NCBI GenBank assembly: GCA_029379385.1 | Contig: CM055605.1 | Coordinates: forward strand, 3,445,001 to 3,509,000 | Reading direction: 5' to 3' | Source of the DNA: Quillaja saponaria | Taxonomy: Eukaryota; Streptophyta; Magnoliopsida; Fabales; Quillajaceae | DNA length: 64,000 nt | Part shown: positions 48,781 to 60,050 of the stretch, in pieces | How the letters are laid out: every line of letters begins with the position of its first letter | Position numbering within the stretch: position 1 is the first letter of the stretch | Translations under genes and position numbers: made by a program | Notes under the pieces: model-generated | The model's input: only the letters and a program-made list of their open reading frames with translations | The model's database searches: none | What the model was told of the DNA's origin: nothing

Positions 48781-50205
48781 TCAACACCGTTGAATCTGAG
48801 AAATCTGGACCATGTGATTGCTCCCATAGTCACTGATTTTCCTCCTCTTGATGTCCGTCTCTCTTAAAGAGGTAGCAGCAATGGCCTTGGTAGTTATATT
48901 GGTTTTTTCACTTTCTGAACTCAAGAACTGATGGTCTAATACATTAATCGCAGTGTCCGAGCTTGAAACGATGCCGTATGAAGATTCATACCCTTTTATT
49001 GTTATGTCCTGTAACACATTATTGCACTGCAACATATATTCCTACATAGAATAATTACTATCAGCAAGTGAAAGAAAAAAATAAAACAAAAAACAAATAG
49101 AAAAAGGGAATATATTTACTTTATTTACAAATGAACAATTGGATATTGCTTTTATAAAGTCTTGATATTGCAAGGGTAACAATTCATTAGAAGCAGAGAG
49201 AAGAGCCGAAACAGCAATTATAGATGGCTTGAATTCCAAAAGCATAATCTCTGCAAGTCAAACAAAGATAGATTATTTAGATGAAATTGAAAAAAAAAAA
49301 TGAAAAAAAATAGATTTTTAATGAAAACTTGGCCTTTTTCTATTCTGGGTATTTACCAGTTTGAGATTTGAGGATAATTTCGGTAGCTCGAGCTTTGAGA
49401 GCTTGCATCAATGGTGAGTCTTTGAGCTTGAACAAAGAAATGAAGAAAGGAATGAAAGAGAAGGGAGTGATTGAACGCATTCTCCATTTTAGAGCTCCCA
49501 AAATAAGAATCTCCATTCTCTGTATTGTTTGTGTGTCAAAAATGATACCCCCATCACTCTGTTTCAGGAAATTCCCAAAAAAAATTAAAAATTAAACTTT
49601 CAGACAAGGAAATTTGTAAGCAATATTGGTTAATTACCTTAATATCAGTAAAGGAAAACTCTGTTTTTGTCATCTTGGCAGATAAGGAAATGCAAGACAT
49701 TGCAAGAAGCCTCAGAATCCATGTCTTTGGTTGCTGTTATACCAAGCACAGAGTTAGATCTTTGACATAACAGAACCCAATTTCAGATATTTTGCAAAAA
49801 AACCAGAAATTTCACAATAAATCAAAACCCAGTTGATTTCTTTACCAATATTCCTTTGCTGGATAAGAACCGATCAAGATAGTTGACTGCAAGGTACAAT
49901 AAGAGTGGATCCAAGTTGGAACAGAACTGGAAAAACCAGAACATGTTCAGAATACATAAAAAATTAGATTTTCTTTTTTGTCTTTTTCATTCAGTTTAAC
50001 AAAAATGACATCTGAATATACTCTTTACCTGTGAAATTAAAGAAATGACTTCTCTTCTCACTGAGATATCATAATCTCTAACTTTGAGACTCTGAAGGTA
50101 ATTTTCTGATGGGGTGTGCTCTGATTCAATAAGGAAAAGAGAAGGGACAGAATCTGATTGAAGGTCGGGGAAATTTGCTAATGGGTTTTCAAGGTCAAAC
50201 TCCAT
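48781..50205 (-). CDS. CYCD6: D-type cyclin, CYCD6-like
   Basis: Six exons join in phase: 50205-50029, 49926-49846, 49733-49638, 49558-49357, 49250-49120 and 49041-48781, giving 315 residues (Arabidopsis CYCD6;1 has about 300). It starts MEFDLENPL. The cyclin N-box includes RREVISLISQ, YLAVNYLDRFLSS, and KTWILRLLAMSCISLSAKM. The C-terminal fold has RMEILILGALKWRMRSITPF, LEFKPSIIAVSALLSAS and NCSFVNK. The C-terminal tail ends with KRRKIS and a short basic region. No LxCxE retinoblastoma-binding motif is visible near the N-terminus, as is also known for CYCD6;1. D6 cyclins drive formative (asymmetric) divisions, in Arabidopsis in the ground tissue under SHORT-ROOT/SCARECROW control; that role is inferred here. 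Splice borders were set by GT-AG and by frame; all six exons are open. Confidence 0.93.
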
Positions 50206-53200
50206 GAACGTGTCTCTGTGAACTGTGAAGCTTACTACTTCACTTGCTATACTACTTTAGAGTACTCTCTTTAATAGTGCTCTGCGCTGAAGCCCACTGC
50301 TCTCTCTCATCTCTATGAAGGGTGATGTCACCGAAGATGATGGTATGGCATAGGGGGATTGGTTGTAGACTAAAATATGACTACTCTCTCATTTTAAGAT
50401 AGGTTTAATTTGCAATTTTAGATGGAAGTCAGGATATGATATATATAATATCGTTTTGTCATATATATATATATATATTGTGTTTGAATTAATTTATGTT
50501 TATCTTCATCAAAAAAAAAATAAAATACTTAAATGAAACATAATTATTAAAAAAGAATGAGTTATCATAAGTTGTATATTATATGTAAATTTGTCTCATG
50601 TTGTTTATTAAAGATATTATGTGATAATGTGATATTTCATAACAATTTCTTGAAAAAATCCCAATTAGACTATGGAAAACAACAAAGAGATCATAGCACA
50701 AGGAGATTAAGTGAATTATTTTTCCAGAGTTTCTCTTAGAAGAGACCCTGTAAGATTCACTTGTCATCCAAACAGTTAGAAGGCCCGGAAACATAATTTG
50801 CCTAGTTATTGAATTTTTGAGAGAGTTAGGGTTTAGTTGTATTGGCGACGAGATGAGAATTATTTATTAGATTATGGACTGAGATTATAACCTTGTCATG
50901 CTAATTTTTAGTGTGTTATAGGTTGTCTAAAAATTATGATTTGTAATTTTATTCTAAAAGTTTTTTTTTGTGTAAAATAAAAAAAAAAAAATTTTATTAT
51001 TTTTAGTAAGTTTAAATTGTTCAAAGATTTGGTTAATGAAATCACTAAAAGAGAAAAAAAAAAAGGTCAGATCTTGTCCTAGGACATGAGATGTAAGAAC
51101 TTTTCTCAGTCAGCGCATCTTGGAACGTGGGCAGTAACACAATCCAGGCATCCAATCATCCTAAGACTTGTGTTGTGTGGCTCGTGATGCAACCCCCAAA
51201 TAAGAAAAAAAGAAAAAAACACTTCTAATAAATATTAAGGGGAAAAGTTTACAAGGGTTAGTAAAATATGACCATCATTTTTTTAATTTTATTTTTAAAA
51301 GAGAGAGAATTAAAAGATGCTCATCTAGTCTTTTAAAAATCACTCAAGTCATTTGAATTGAGATTTTAATTTAGTAACCCTCCCTCTTCCCTCTCTAAAA
51401 AAACCAGAATGATTAAAGAAAGGGGACTTGAGATTTGAGAATTGATTAGGGACAACAAGTCAAATTCATGTACCGAAATAGTCTATATGCTCTAATATTT
51501 TAGTAAATCAACAAACTCAAAAACTTAGTACACTTTTAAAATCTAATCCTAAATATTTTTTCTTTGCTAAACTTATTTTATTTCAACAAGCTAGGGAGTA
51601 AATTGTTGAAAACATCAACAAAATCTCAACAACACAAAACCTAGTGGGCCTCCAATCCAAGACCAAATGTTAAACTTCAACAAATACAAAGGACCATGTC
51701 AAGTTTGAAATATTGCAACTTCACACCAAACCTTGTAACTGCTCCAAATGAAGGTCTTTAAATTCCACTTCTTCTATCATGTTGAATAATGTCTTATCAA
51801 GCGCGCGTAATGGGTTGAGCGTGAAACTCAAAATTCAGTACAGTTTTATCCTTAAAAATTAATTAATTAGTTACAATATAATAAATCCATTTGCTTATAT
51901 ATATTACTAAATCTTCTAGTCTTAGCAATGCTAGAATTATTAGATTGACGTATAAAACAAAATATTTACACTGGAAAGCACAAAACTAATTATACTGACA
52001 AACTCATAATTAATGAAGCATGAGAGGATTATTTTAGTACATAGATCTAGTTCAATTAAATGGAAGTCAATGATGAGGAAACTTAATTACAAGAGCAGGA
52101 TTAATAAACATATTTGAATTAAAAATTTAGGTCATTATTAGGAGAAATAGAGTACTCATCAATGATTCGGTTAGAGAAGATTAAGGCTCTCTAATGTCAG
52201 ATTTTCTTGAACTAATTTCATAGCCCTGCATTGCATGGTTGCATTTTGTATCTATACTATATCTCCAAACAAGAGGGTGGGATTTATTTGTTTTATACAA
52301 ATCTTGGTCTTTCTCTCTCTCTCTCTCTGTTTTTTTTTGTTGATTGCTGTATAATTTTGATCTCAATGTGTTAAGGTAAAAGCCAATGAGAATAGGAGTC
52401 TCAATGTATCTGAAAGCCAAATCAGTCACATGTCTAGTGATCATTGCTAAGTGAAAAAGGCACCCATGTATAGATATCAAATACACCTACTTTTGAAATT
52501 ATTCAACAATCCGTTTAATACTTTGACCTATCACTTTAGTCTTTGAAACCCACTTGGAGTTGGTCCCTTTAAATTTATTTACTTTACAACGGAGAATTAT
52601 AAGAGATATATAACAATGTGTTTAGCAAAAACAAAAAAAAGAAAAGAGATAACAATGTCGAACTTTAAAATCTAAGTCATTTTATTTAATCAAATAAGTC
52701 ATTTTATCTAATCAAAATCATTGAACGTTAATATATATATATATATAAACTCCATAGGATTCTACCAGCAATTATGTTGGACAATATAATCCCTTATATC
52801 GTAACTAAGCAAATAAGGATTAATTACAATAATCAAGCTAATTAATAAGCTTATCGGTATCTGATTACAAGGAATGTTAGTTTAGATTAAGTTAACAGGG
52901 AGACAGAAAGCTTTGAAGAAGCCAAAATAACTTTTAGGATATAAATGGTGTACGTTAACTACCACTTCAAATTGCCTTCGGAAAACGTTCCACTAATTTC
53001 TTTGGAGTTAGCTTGAAGCTTGTTCCATTCATCTTTCTTTTACTTTTCTTGTTATATATATAAAGGTGTTTTCTTCTTTGACGAAACTCAGAGACTCTCT
53101 TTCTCTGCATTGGTGCAAGAGAAAGCTTAAAGAGAGACACATTATTATTATTTTTTCCTCACTCATCGAACATGCATGACTTGTACATAGTACAGTAGTA

Positions 53201-53764
53201 TAAATGCATACAAGTCCCTTTTGCTCTCTCTCATATTTAGCTCATACACATACATACAAGAATTAGCAAATGGCAGGTTTTGAGAGGGTAAGATATTGCA
53301 CGCTTGGAATGAAAGTAGCAAAAATTAGAGAGAGAGAGTGCGTGCTAGAGACGAGATGAGAGATGACAATGGGCTAGATCAAGTCCGATTTGATACTGAT
53401 CCAAGATACATTAGATCAGTGTCTGAATCTATATAGTCACCACTCTTGTATCTCGTTTCAATGTACAAGGTAGGGCTCGGCCAGCCCATTCCATTGTTCA
53501 AGTTTTCTGCAACTGCAACCAATTTTTGAGAGCCTAGAAGCACCAGAAACAAGTAAATTTAAAAGAAAGCCCAAAACTGCTTAAGCCCACATGTGGGAAA
53601 GATGGAAAAGTCGTAATCCGAATTACCAATAAATGGCACCAATGTGGCTTTGTGCCTTATCCACTAACTCTTGGGGTCGTTTAGTTTTAAACAGACAATC
53701 TCACTCACAGTCACTTGTCTCTATCTCTCAAACACCAAAAATCCATCATCCACAATTGCCCAAT
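50206..53764. other. Intergenic between cyclin D6 and PETC
   Basis: About 3.5 kb without a supported gene. A TA run lies at 50461-50479 and a CT run at 52311-52328. At 53053-53066 a TATA-like TATATATATAAAGG is followed by a 200-bp stretch with no open frame, which could be an unannotated non-coding transcript start, but no clear hairpin was found. GA runs at about 53325-53338. Confidence 0.45.
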
Positions 53765-56711
53765 ATGGCGTCCTCCATTCTATCACCTGCAACTCCTTCA
53801 CAGGTAAAATTTTCAAATTAACTTAATTTTTATGTTGCCAAAAGCTAGCTGGCTGTATTTGAAACTCAGTTTTGCATTTTGTTTATTCAGCTATGCTCCG
53901 GAAAGAATGGAATTTTCTCTTCGTCACAAGCTCTTCTTGTGAAGCCCACAAGGACCCAGATGATGGGAAAGGAAAAGGGAATGCGAATTGCTTGCCAGGC
54001 CTCTAGTATTTCGGCCGATCGTGTGCCAGACATGGGTAAAAGGAAGCTCATGAATCTGCTTCTTCTTGGTGCTATTTCACTCCCTTCTGCTGGCATGTTG
54101 GTTCCTTATGCCACTTTCTTTGCCCCACCAGGGTGAGTTTCTATTTCTCCTATCCTTTTCATCTATATCTCATCAGTGTTGATGTTATTTATTAATAATC
54201 CATTTCTACAATTGCACTAAATTCCATTTAGTTTAACTCCAACTGAGTTTGGTTTTAGGCTATGAACTCTTTCATGTTATCCAACCTGCTTCTTTTTTCA
54301 CAGTTTTTATTACTTTTGTTGATGGAATCATGTTTTAGGGCTTTTAACTTTTAACTTCTTTTTTTCCCCAATATAAGGTGAATTTAGATACAAATGGCAT
54401 AGCTGCCCCCATGCCCTAACCCTTTTTTAGTAAGTAGTCCTCCCTTCACCGAGGAGTCTAGGATCCTTTAGAGAAACACTCTTGGGAAGGTTTATGGAGT
54501 TGGTGTAGTTAGAATAAAATCTGTACCTGATTACTTAATTTTTTATACAAATCTTTTTCTTTTTCATAGAAGCTTTACAGAAATGAACAATTGGGAGCAG
54601 GATATAATGGGATCATTTAGGAAGCAGAATTATGATCTAACTAGTGGCTGTAGTCACCCTGGACATTAGAAATTGCAATGATAATCTCCTTAGGCACTCT
54701 TGGGTGTAATCACCTTGCACCCAAGGTACTAAAATTGTTTAGAGATACCGTTTCAATAAGTTTAAATTATTTGGAAACCCATGAAAACATATAATAAAAA
54801 ATATATTATTGTAATTATCCAACATGATTAATTTAGTATATCGGATGCTCATAAATACATACCAATGTAAAAACCTCAACATAGACATGCAAATTGAAGG
54901 AAAATATCAAATTACAATCATATTCAATTCTAACATCAGGAAGTTTTAATAAGCTTATACAATATTTTACCGAATTCATTTCTGTTTCAAATGAAAACCT
55001 GCACCTTCCCTATCAAAACAACGAAAACGATTCGCCCATTTTGGTGGATCCAAAATGAATTTTAGTTCCTTGATTGCACATTGATGCAGTATTATAGCAT
55101 GAATGCGGATTATCTAGGCATAATTGTGGCTTCAATGATCTATTGCTGGGAGGACAATGAAATCAAACATTTTACCTTCAAGATTTGTGGGAAAATTGAT
55201 CAATTGATTGTTTCTGCATAGACGATTGTAGCTGCTGAAAATACAGAAAGAAGTTGTGGATCTATATGCTATACCATCACTCCTGTTGCTCATTATATAT
55301 ATAATTAGCATCTATAGTTTGATCATTCAATTTATAGCTGCTAATATTCTGTCTAAGCTGCTTCAAATTGTGAGTGTCATGATCACTTCTAACGTGAACC
55401 TCTCCTCGGAAACAATTACAGGTCAGGAGGTGCTAGTGGTGGTACTGTTGCTAAGGATGCCATTGGAAATGATATTGTTGCATCCGAATGGCTTAAGACA
55501 CATGGCCCTGGGGACCGTACTCTTACACAAGGATTGAAGGTGAGTATATATCTCACTAGGAATACATCAGTCCAGTAATAAAACATCAACTAGTCTTTGT
55601 TATGATGTGGTCAAACATCAATCCAATGTGATTTGATTAACAAATTCTACAGCATATGGACTTGATAACTCAAAGCAGCTTCTTGGTTTCAATAATTTTG
55701 CAAGAAATATTGTTCTGTAAATAAGAAGAGGAAAGAGGAATGAAAACTAAGGTTCTGTAAATGAGAAGAGGAAACAGGAATGAATTGGATGAACATGAAT
55801 AAATTTGCTTTAAGTTTTCACAAATTTTAGACTATTGCTTTTTATTCTCATCTCTATCAAGCATGGTCTTATGAATGCCAGCAAGTTTCAATTGTGAAGA
55901 AGTTTCAGGCTTAGATTTGTCATTTGAAAGGGATTCACCATGATTAACTTCTCATACGGATAACAAAGTTGAGTTGAAATTACATCATAACAGGGATTCA
56001 TCAGAGCACAATGTAGATTATAGTACCCACATTTCAGGTTATACTACAGCGCAAGCATCATTCGTTCATTTGCCCTCTTCTATTCCCCGGAAATAGAGTC
56101 AGATGAAAACAGTGGCATTTTTTTTTCTTCTTCTTATTTTAGGGAGATCCCACCTACCTTGTTGTGGAGAAGGACAATACTATTGCAACATATGGAATTA
56201 ATGCTGTCTGCACACACCTTGGGTGTGTTGTGCCATGGAATAAAGCTGAGAACAAATTCATCTGCCCCTGCCATGGATCCCAGTACAATGAGCAAGGAAG
56301 AGTTGTGAGAGGACCTGCACCTCTGGTAAGCAAACAACTCCCACCTTGTCTCTCAGTAATTTACTGATTTCTTACAAATTATGATGACCAAGGTGTATGT
56401 GATTGTACTGTTGTTTGCTTCGGTTTACTGGTAATTTTGTACATGCTTTAGCCTTGGACAACGACTAATTGGCCATAAAGGTTATCCTGAATAGAAAAAT
56501 GGGAAGACTAGGAATCATATGCTGCTTTGCACTCATGCTTTATCTGTATTTATCTTTCTCAAATTGGGCTAATAATTATGCTAATTTCCTCTTGATGAAA
56601 CAGTCTCTGGCACTGGCTCATGCTGACATTAATATCGATGATGGAAAACTGGTTTTTGTTCCTTGGGTTGAGACAGATTTCAGAACTGGTGATGCTCCTT
56701 GGTGGGCTTAG
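53765..56711 (+). CDS. PETC: Cytochrome b6f complex Rieske iron-sulfur subunit, chloroplast
   Basis: Five exons, 53765-53803, 53891-54132, 55422-55539, 56143-56325 and 56604-56711, give 229 residues, the normal size. Residues 1 to about 50 are a Ser-rich chloroplast transit peptide ([13 protein letters not shown]). A hydrophobic thylakoid anchor follows ([19 protein letters not shown]), then the flexible glycine hinge (GSGGASGGT). The Rieske fold carries CTHLGC and CPCHGS: C156 and C174 plus H158 and H177 bind the 2Fe-2S cluster, and C161 with C176 form the disulfide. The C-terminus is TGDAPWWA. The protein passes electrons from plastoquinol to cytochrome f in photosynthesis. Introns are GT-AG; the third exon was placed by the hinge sequence and frame. 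The 1.3-kb intron 2 holds no other gene. It ends 164 bp from the end of the decarboxylase-like gene, which runs tail to tail. Confidence 0.97.
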
Positions 56712-56875
56712 GACTCTTCAAAGGTCATCCTTCCACTATTATATTATATATATATATTCAATTTATAATCAGCCCCTCTTTTGTATTAGTACATAAACAT
56801 ACTGTATCATAAAAATTGAAACCATGCTAATGGGATTCTGGAGGGACAAAATAATCTCTTACGAGGACAAAATAA

Positions 56876-58369
56876 TTATTGGACATTGGCCAGCAACATA
56901 TCTGCTCCTTTCTTAATCAACTCCCATGCAGCGACCACGTGACGCTCTTCTGTAAGTGTGGCCCCCACAGCAAACCTCAGTATATATATCCACCCACGAT
57001 GGTATGAGTCATATAAACCCGCCCGGTTGAGTTGACCCAATCGAGTAACTTCCTATTCAACGACTCCGTATAACTCGACCCTTGGCTCGGAAACGGGGTT
57101 AGCCGAAAACAAACCAACGCAAAGCGCCTGGGTACCACAATTTCAAACCGCGGGTCACACTTTCAAGAGCCCTTCAAATATTTTAGCCAGCCGAATATCG
57201 GATCTTATGTGGTTTTGTAGATTAGCCACACCGTAGTTACGAATCACAAGCCATAATCGGAGTGATTTGAATCTCCGACCTGTACCTACTTGCCAATCCT
57301 TATAATCCACCACCGAGTCACAGTCACTGGGTTTGTTTCTCAAATACTCCGGGTTGGTACTCAAGGCTTTCACTAGCAAACCCGGTTGCTTCACCCACAA
57401 GCAACAACAATCCAAATAACTAAGTAGCCATTTGTGAGGGCTGAGACTTATTGAGTCAACTCGCTCGACCCCGTTTAAGTAATGCCTGAACTCGGGACAA
57501 ATACAAGCACTGCCTCCATAAGCAGCATCAACATGCACCCATATGCCATAATCTTTTGCCACGTCAGCAAGAGGTCCCAGCAAATCTACTGCTGTAGTCG
57601 AAGTTGTCCCCACTGTCGCGCAAAGATAAAGGGGGACCAACCCAGAAGCCACATCAGCATCTACTGCCCTACGTAGAAGAACAGGGGAAAGTGAAAAACA
57701 AGAGTCGAGGTATGTGGGGATTGATCTAATGTTTTTAGGAGATATACCAACGAGCTTGGAGGCCTTCATAAACGTGGAATGGGTTTGATCGGAGCTGTAG
57801 ACGACGAGCTTTTTGATGTTCTCGGAGCCGATGAAGTCAAGGGCACGGTCCCTGGCGGCTGCAAGCGTGACGAGGATAGCTTCGCTGGTTGTGCCTTGAA
57901 TGACACCACCTCCGGTACCGGAGAACATAAAGGACTTGGGGAGTTTCAGCATGTTGGCGAGCCAATCAATTACAACCATTTCCAGCTCAGTGGCAGCTGG
58001 TGAAGCGAGCCAGTTGAACCCGACGGAGTTAAAACTAGTGCATAGCATTTCTCCAAGAAAAGCAGCAGTGCTTACTGTGGCTGGAAAGAATGCAAAGAAA
58101 TTGGGACTCAACCAATGAGTCATGCCGGGGATTATACTGTTTGTAATGTCTTTGAGAATGGTGTCCAGAGATTCAGGAAGGTACGGTGCGTTTTGAGGGA
58201 GTTGGGCAAGGAGGTAACCAGGTTGGACTTGGCTAAGAACTGGGTACGACGCGATTTTGTTGTAGTAATCAGCTATGAAATCCACCATTTGATGTGCTTG
58301 TCGCCGGAATTCTTCCGGGTCTAACGGTTTGAATTCGGAGTTTGGAAAGTTCATGCCCGGGCTACCCAT
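56876..58369 (-). pseudogene. Tyrosine/DOPA decarboxylase-like gene with two frameshifts
   Basis: Intronless, as usual for plant aromatic L-amino acid decarboxylases. From the ATG of [10 protein letters not shown] (58369) the frame is open for 404 residues to 57155, where the family is about 490-510 long. Visible: HVDAAYGG with aspartate 281, [11 protein letters not shown] with lysine 313 that binds pyridoxal phosphate, histidine 197 (SDQTH), and NPEYLRN with tyrosine 342, the decarboxylase-type residue (aldehyde synthases have phenylalanine). After EGLLK an extra base in GAAAGTGTGACC (about 57157) brings a stop. The family sequence continues in another frame (DPRFEIVVP, VYMTHTIVGG), then after GGATATATATACTGAGG (about 56982) returns to the first frame through a missing base and ends LLANVQ-stop at 56876. 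The two lesions are of opposite sign, so a gene without them would be full length. The upstream in-frame ATG at 58534 does not fit the family. Product of a working copy: tyramine or dopamine. Confidence 0.8.
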
Positions 58370-59326
58370 AAAAAATTCTTTAGTTTCAATTTGGTAACTA
58401 TTGTAACGTGCGTGATGTCTCAAATATAAATTATTATTTTTTGCTAAATAAGGAAAAAAATGAAGATCATAAATCCAAAGCTTGGACATACTGATACGGC
58501 ACAATAAGTGACAATTTATAGACTCATTGATCAATATTGAATTGCATTTTCGTCAAAAGAATGCAAGCTTCTATTGTCAAAGAGATATAGAATATTGATA
58601 TTGACAACACGTAGACTCATAAATTCCAACGTGGTGGAGAAGCTAGCAAACAATTAGCCAAGCTTTCATGATTTATGTATTTGCCAACTGACAACTACTA
58701 CCCACTAAATCAAATTAATGAACCCAAATTGGATATATTCTAGTGAAACCAAAGTAGTTAGATGTCAAAACAACATGACTCTGTTTGATTTGTCCCGTAA
58801 CCACTATAATAATGTGAGTTGAGTCAAGCTTCACACTAGCTTGCACTTAAAATAATTCATTCAATTTGTAAAATCTCTTAATGTGCTTAACGTGTTTATT
58901 TCTAAAATTGAGAAGCTTTGTAGAAAAGAATAATAGTAATATGTTATATATTACTTGCAGCCTAAGATTAACACCAATGGTGTAATCCATCTGATCGATG
59001 AGGAGCAAAACAGTGTCGTTCTTAATTATGTTAATTATAATTATCAGCTGCCAGTCAATTAAGGTTTTTTTTAACACGCGTTAATGTGCTAAATCGGCAT
59101 AATCTTTTGAATACATAGCATGATGATTAAATCCAAAAATGCAAACACAAGATTAAGACTCAAACAATACAAAGGGCAGATGCTTTCCTCTAAACAACTA
59201 AACCGATCTTTTATAGATAAGGGGTCTAGTCTCACTCCTTCTATTGAGGGGTTCTTCCTCTCTTTGAATTTAGTTTTCTGCTTTAAGCTTGTCAGTGATG
59301 GATATTCAATAGACATATGAAGACTG
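58370..59326. other. Upstream region of the decarboxylase-like gene
   Basis: No gene or element with clear ends is visible. AT-rich, with open frames at 59089-59320 on both strands that show no recognised homology. Confidence 0.4.
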
Positions 59327-59490
59327 TCGTTTGGAGGATTCTATCTTTTCATGGAAGAGAGAAAGATAGAAAATCTTCTTGCTCTAATGGTTAAATTTAT
59401 CTTACAATTAAAAACACTTTGGATGATAATATATTGTACATTCTTTCTCCAAATAGAATCCTCTCATGTAAAAGAGAGGATAGAATCCAA
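59327..59490. repeat. Short imperfect palindromic element
   Basis: GGAGGATTCTATCTTTTCAT at about 59334 is mirrored by AGAGAGGATAGAATCC near 59472-59489, and ATAGAATCCTCTCATG at about 59454 also pairs with the left arm. The stem encloses about 100 bp of AT-rich DNA. It may be a small MITE; no target duplication was confirmed. Confidence 0.4.
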
Positions 59491-59501
59491 ATCCTTGTTA
59501 T

Positions 59502-60050
59502 GAGAGGGTGGCAATGAGCCGAGCTAGCTCGTGAATATCTTGTGAGCTATTTGTTAAGGGCTCGGATCAAGCTCAACTCATTTTTTAAACGACCCGATCT
59601 TTAACTTTATTTTAAGCTCGTTTAGTAAAACGAGCCGAGCTCAATATTTACAAAGATCGGCTCGTGAGCTGGCTCGTTTAATATTATTTAATAATAATTT
59701 TATTTTATATATATATATATTTATAATAAATTTATTTATATACAAAAAACTAACTTAAATTGTTGTTTGGTTTAGTGGTAATTTGCACAAATACTCATTA
59801 AATGGTCTTAGGTTCAACTCTCATTGCTTACAAAATTGTTTTAGAATTTTTTAAAAATCTTCACGAGCCCTTAACGAGCTTAAGCTCGAGAGCTTGAAAC
59901 TAAAAATCTTCACGAGCTCTTAACGAGCCGAGCCGAGCTTGAATATTTGATCACGAGTCTGCAACGAGCTCGAGTCAAGCTCGAACTTGCCAAAAATGAG
60001 ACTAGCCAAACCGAGCTTTGAGGCTCAAGCTCGGCTCGTTGACAACCCTA
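59502..60050. mobile_element. hAT-type MITE, 549 bp, with 8-bp target duplication
   Basis: It is flanked by a perfect CTTGTTAT at 59494-59501 and 60051-60058. The ends are imperfect inverted repeats: GGGTGGCAATGAGCCGAGC on the left, and GGGTTGTCAACGAGCCGAGC as the reverse complement of the right end. Internal subterminal repeats of CGAGC, GCTCG and CGAGCCGAGC occur many times in both orientations, as in hAT elements where transposase binds subterminal motifs. No transposase frame. A tRNA-like stretch inside (GGTTTAGTGGTAA at about 59769 and GGTTCAACTC at 59811-59820, similar to RNA polymerase III boxes A and B) may be a nested SINE. Confidence 0.8.

Noticed and set aside
52311..52328. CT run as a regulatory element
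   Set aside because: Simple microsatellite far from any start codon, with no further support.
53160..53230. Known microRNA precursor
   Set aside because: No segment matched the conserved plant miRNA sequences I could recall, and the inverted repeat is only eight bases long.
57482..58324. Plus-strand frames opposite the decarboxylase
   Set aside because: Antisense shadows of a conserved enzyme; no splice or start signals of their own.
59761..59850. Possible tRNA gene (boxes GGTTTAGTGGTAA and GGTTCAACTC)
   Set aside because: No cloverleaf with paired acceptor ends could be traced; better explained as a SINE-like insert in the hAT MITE.
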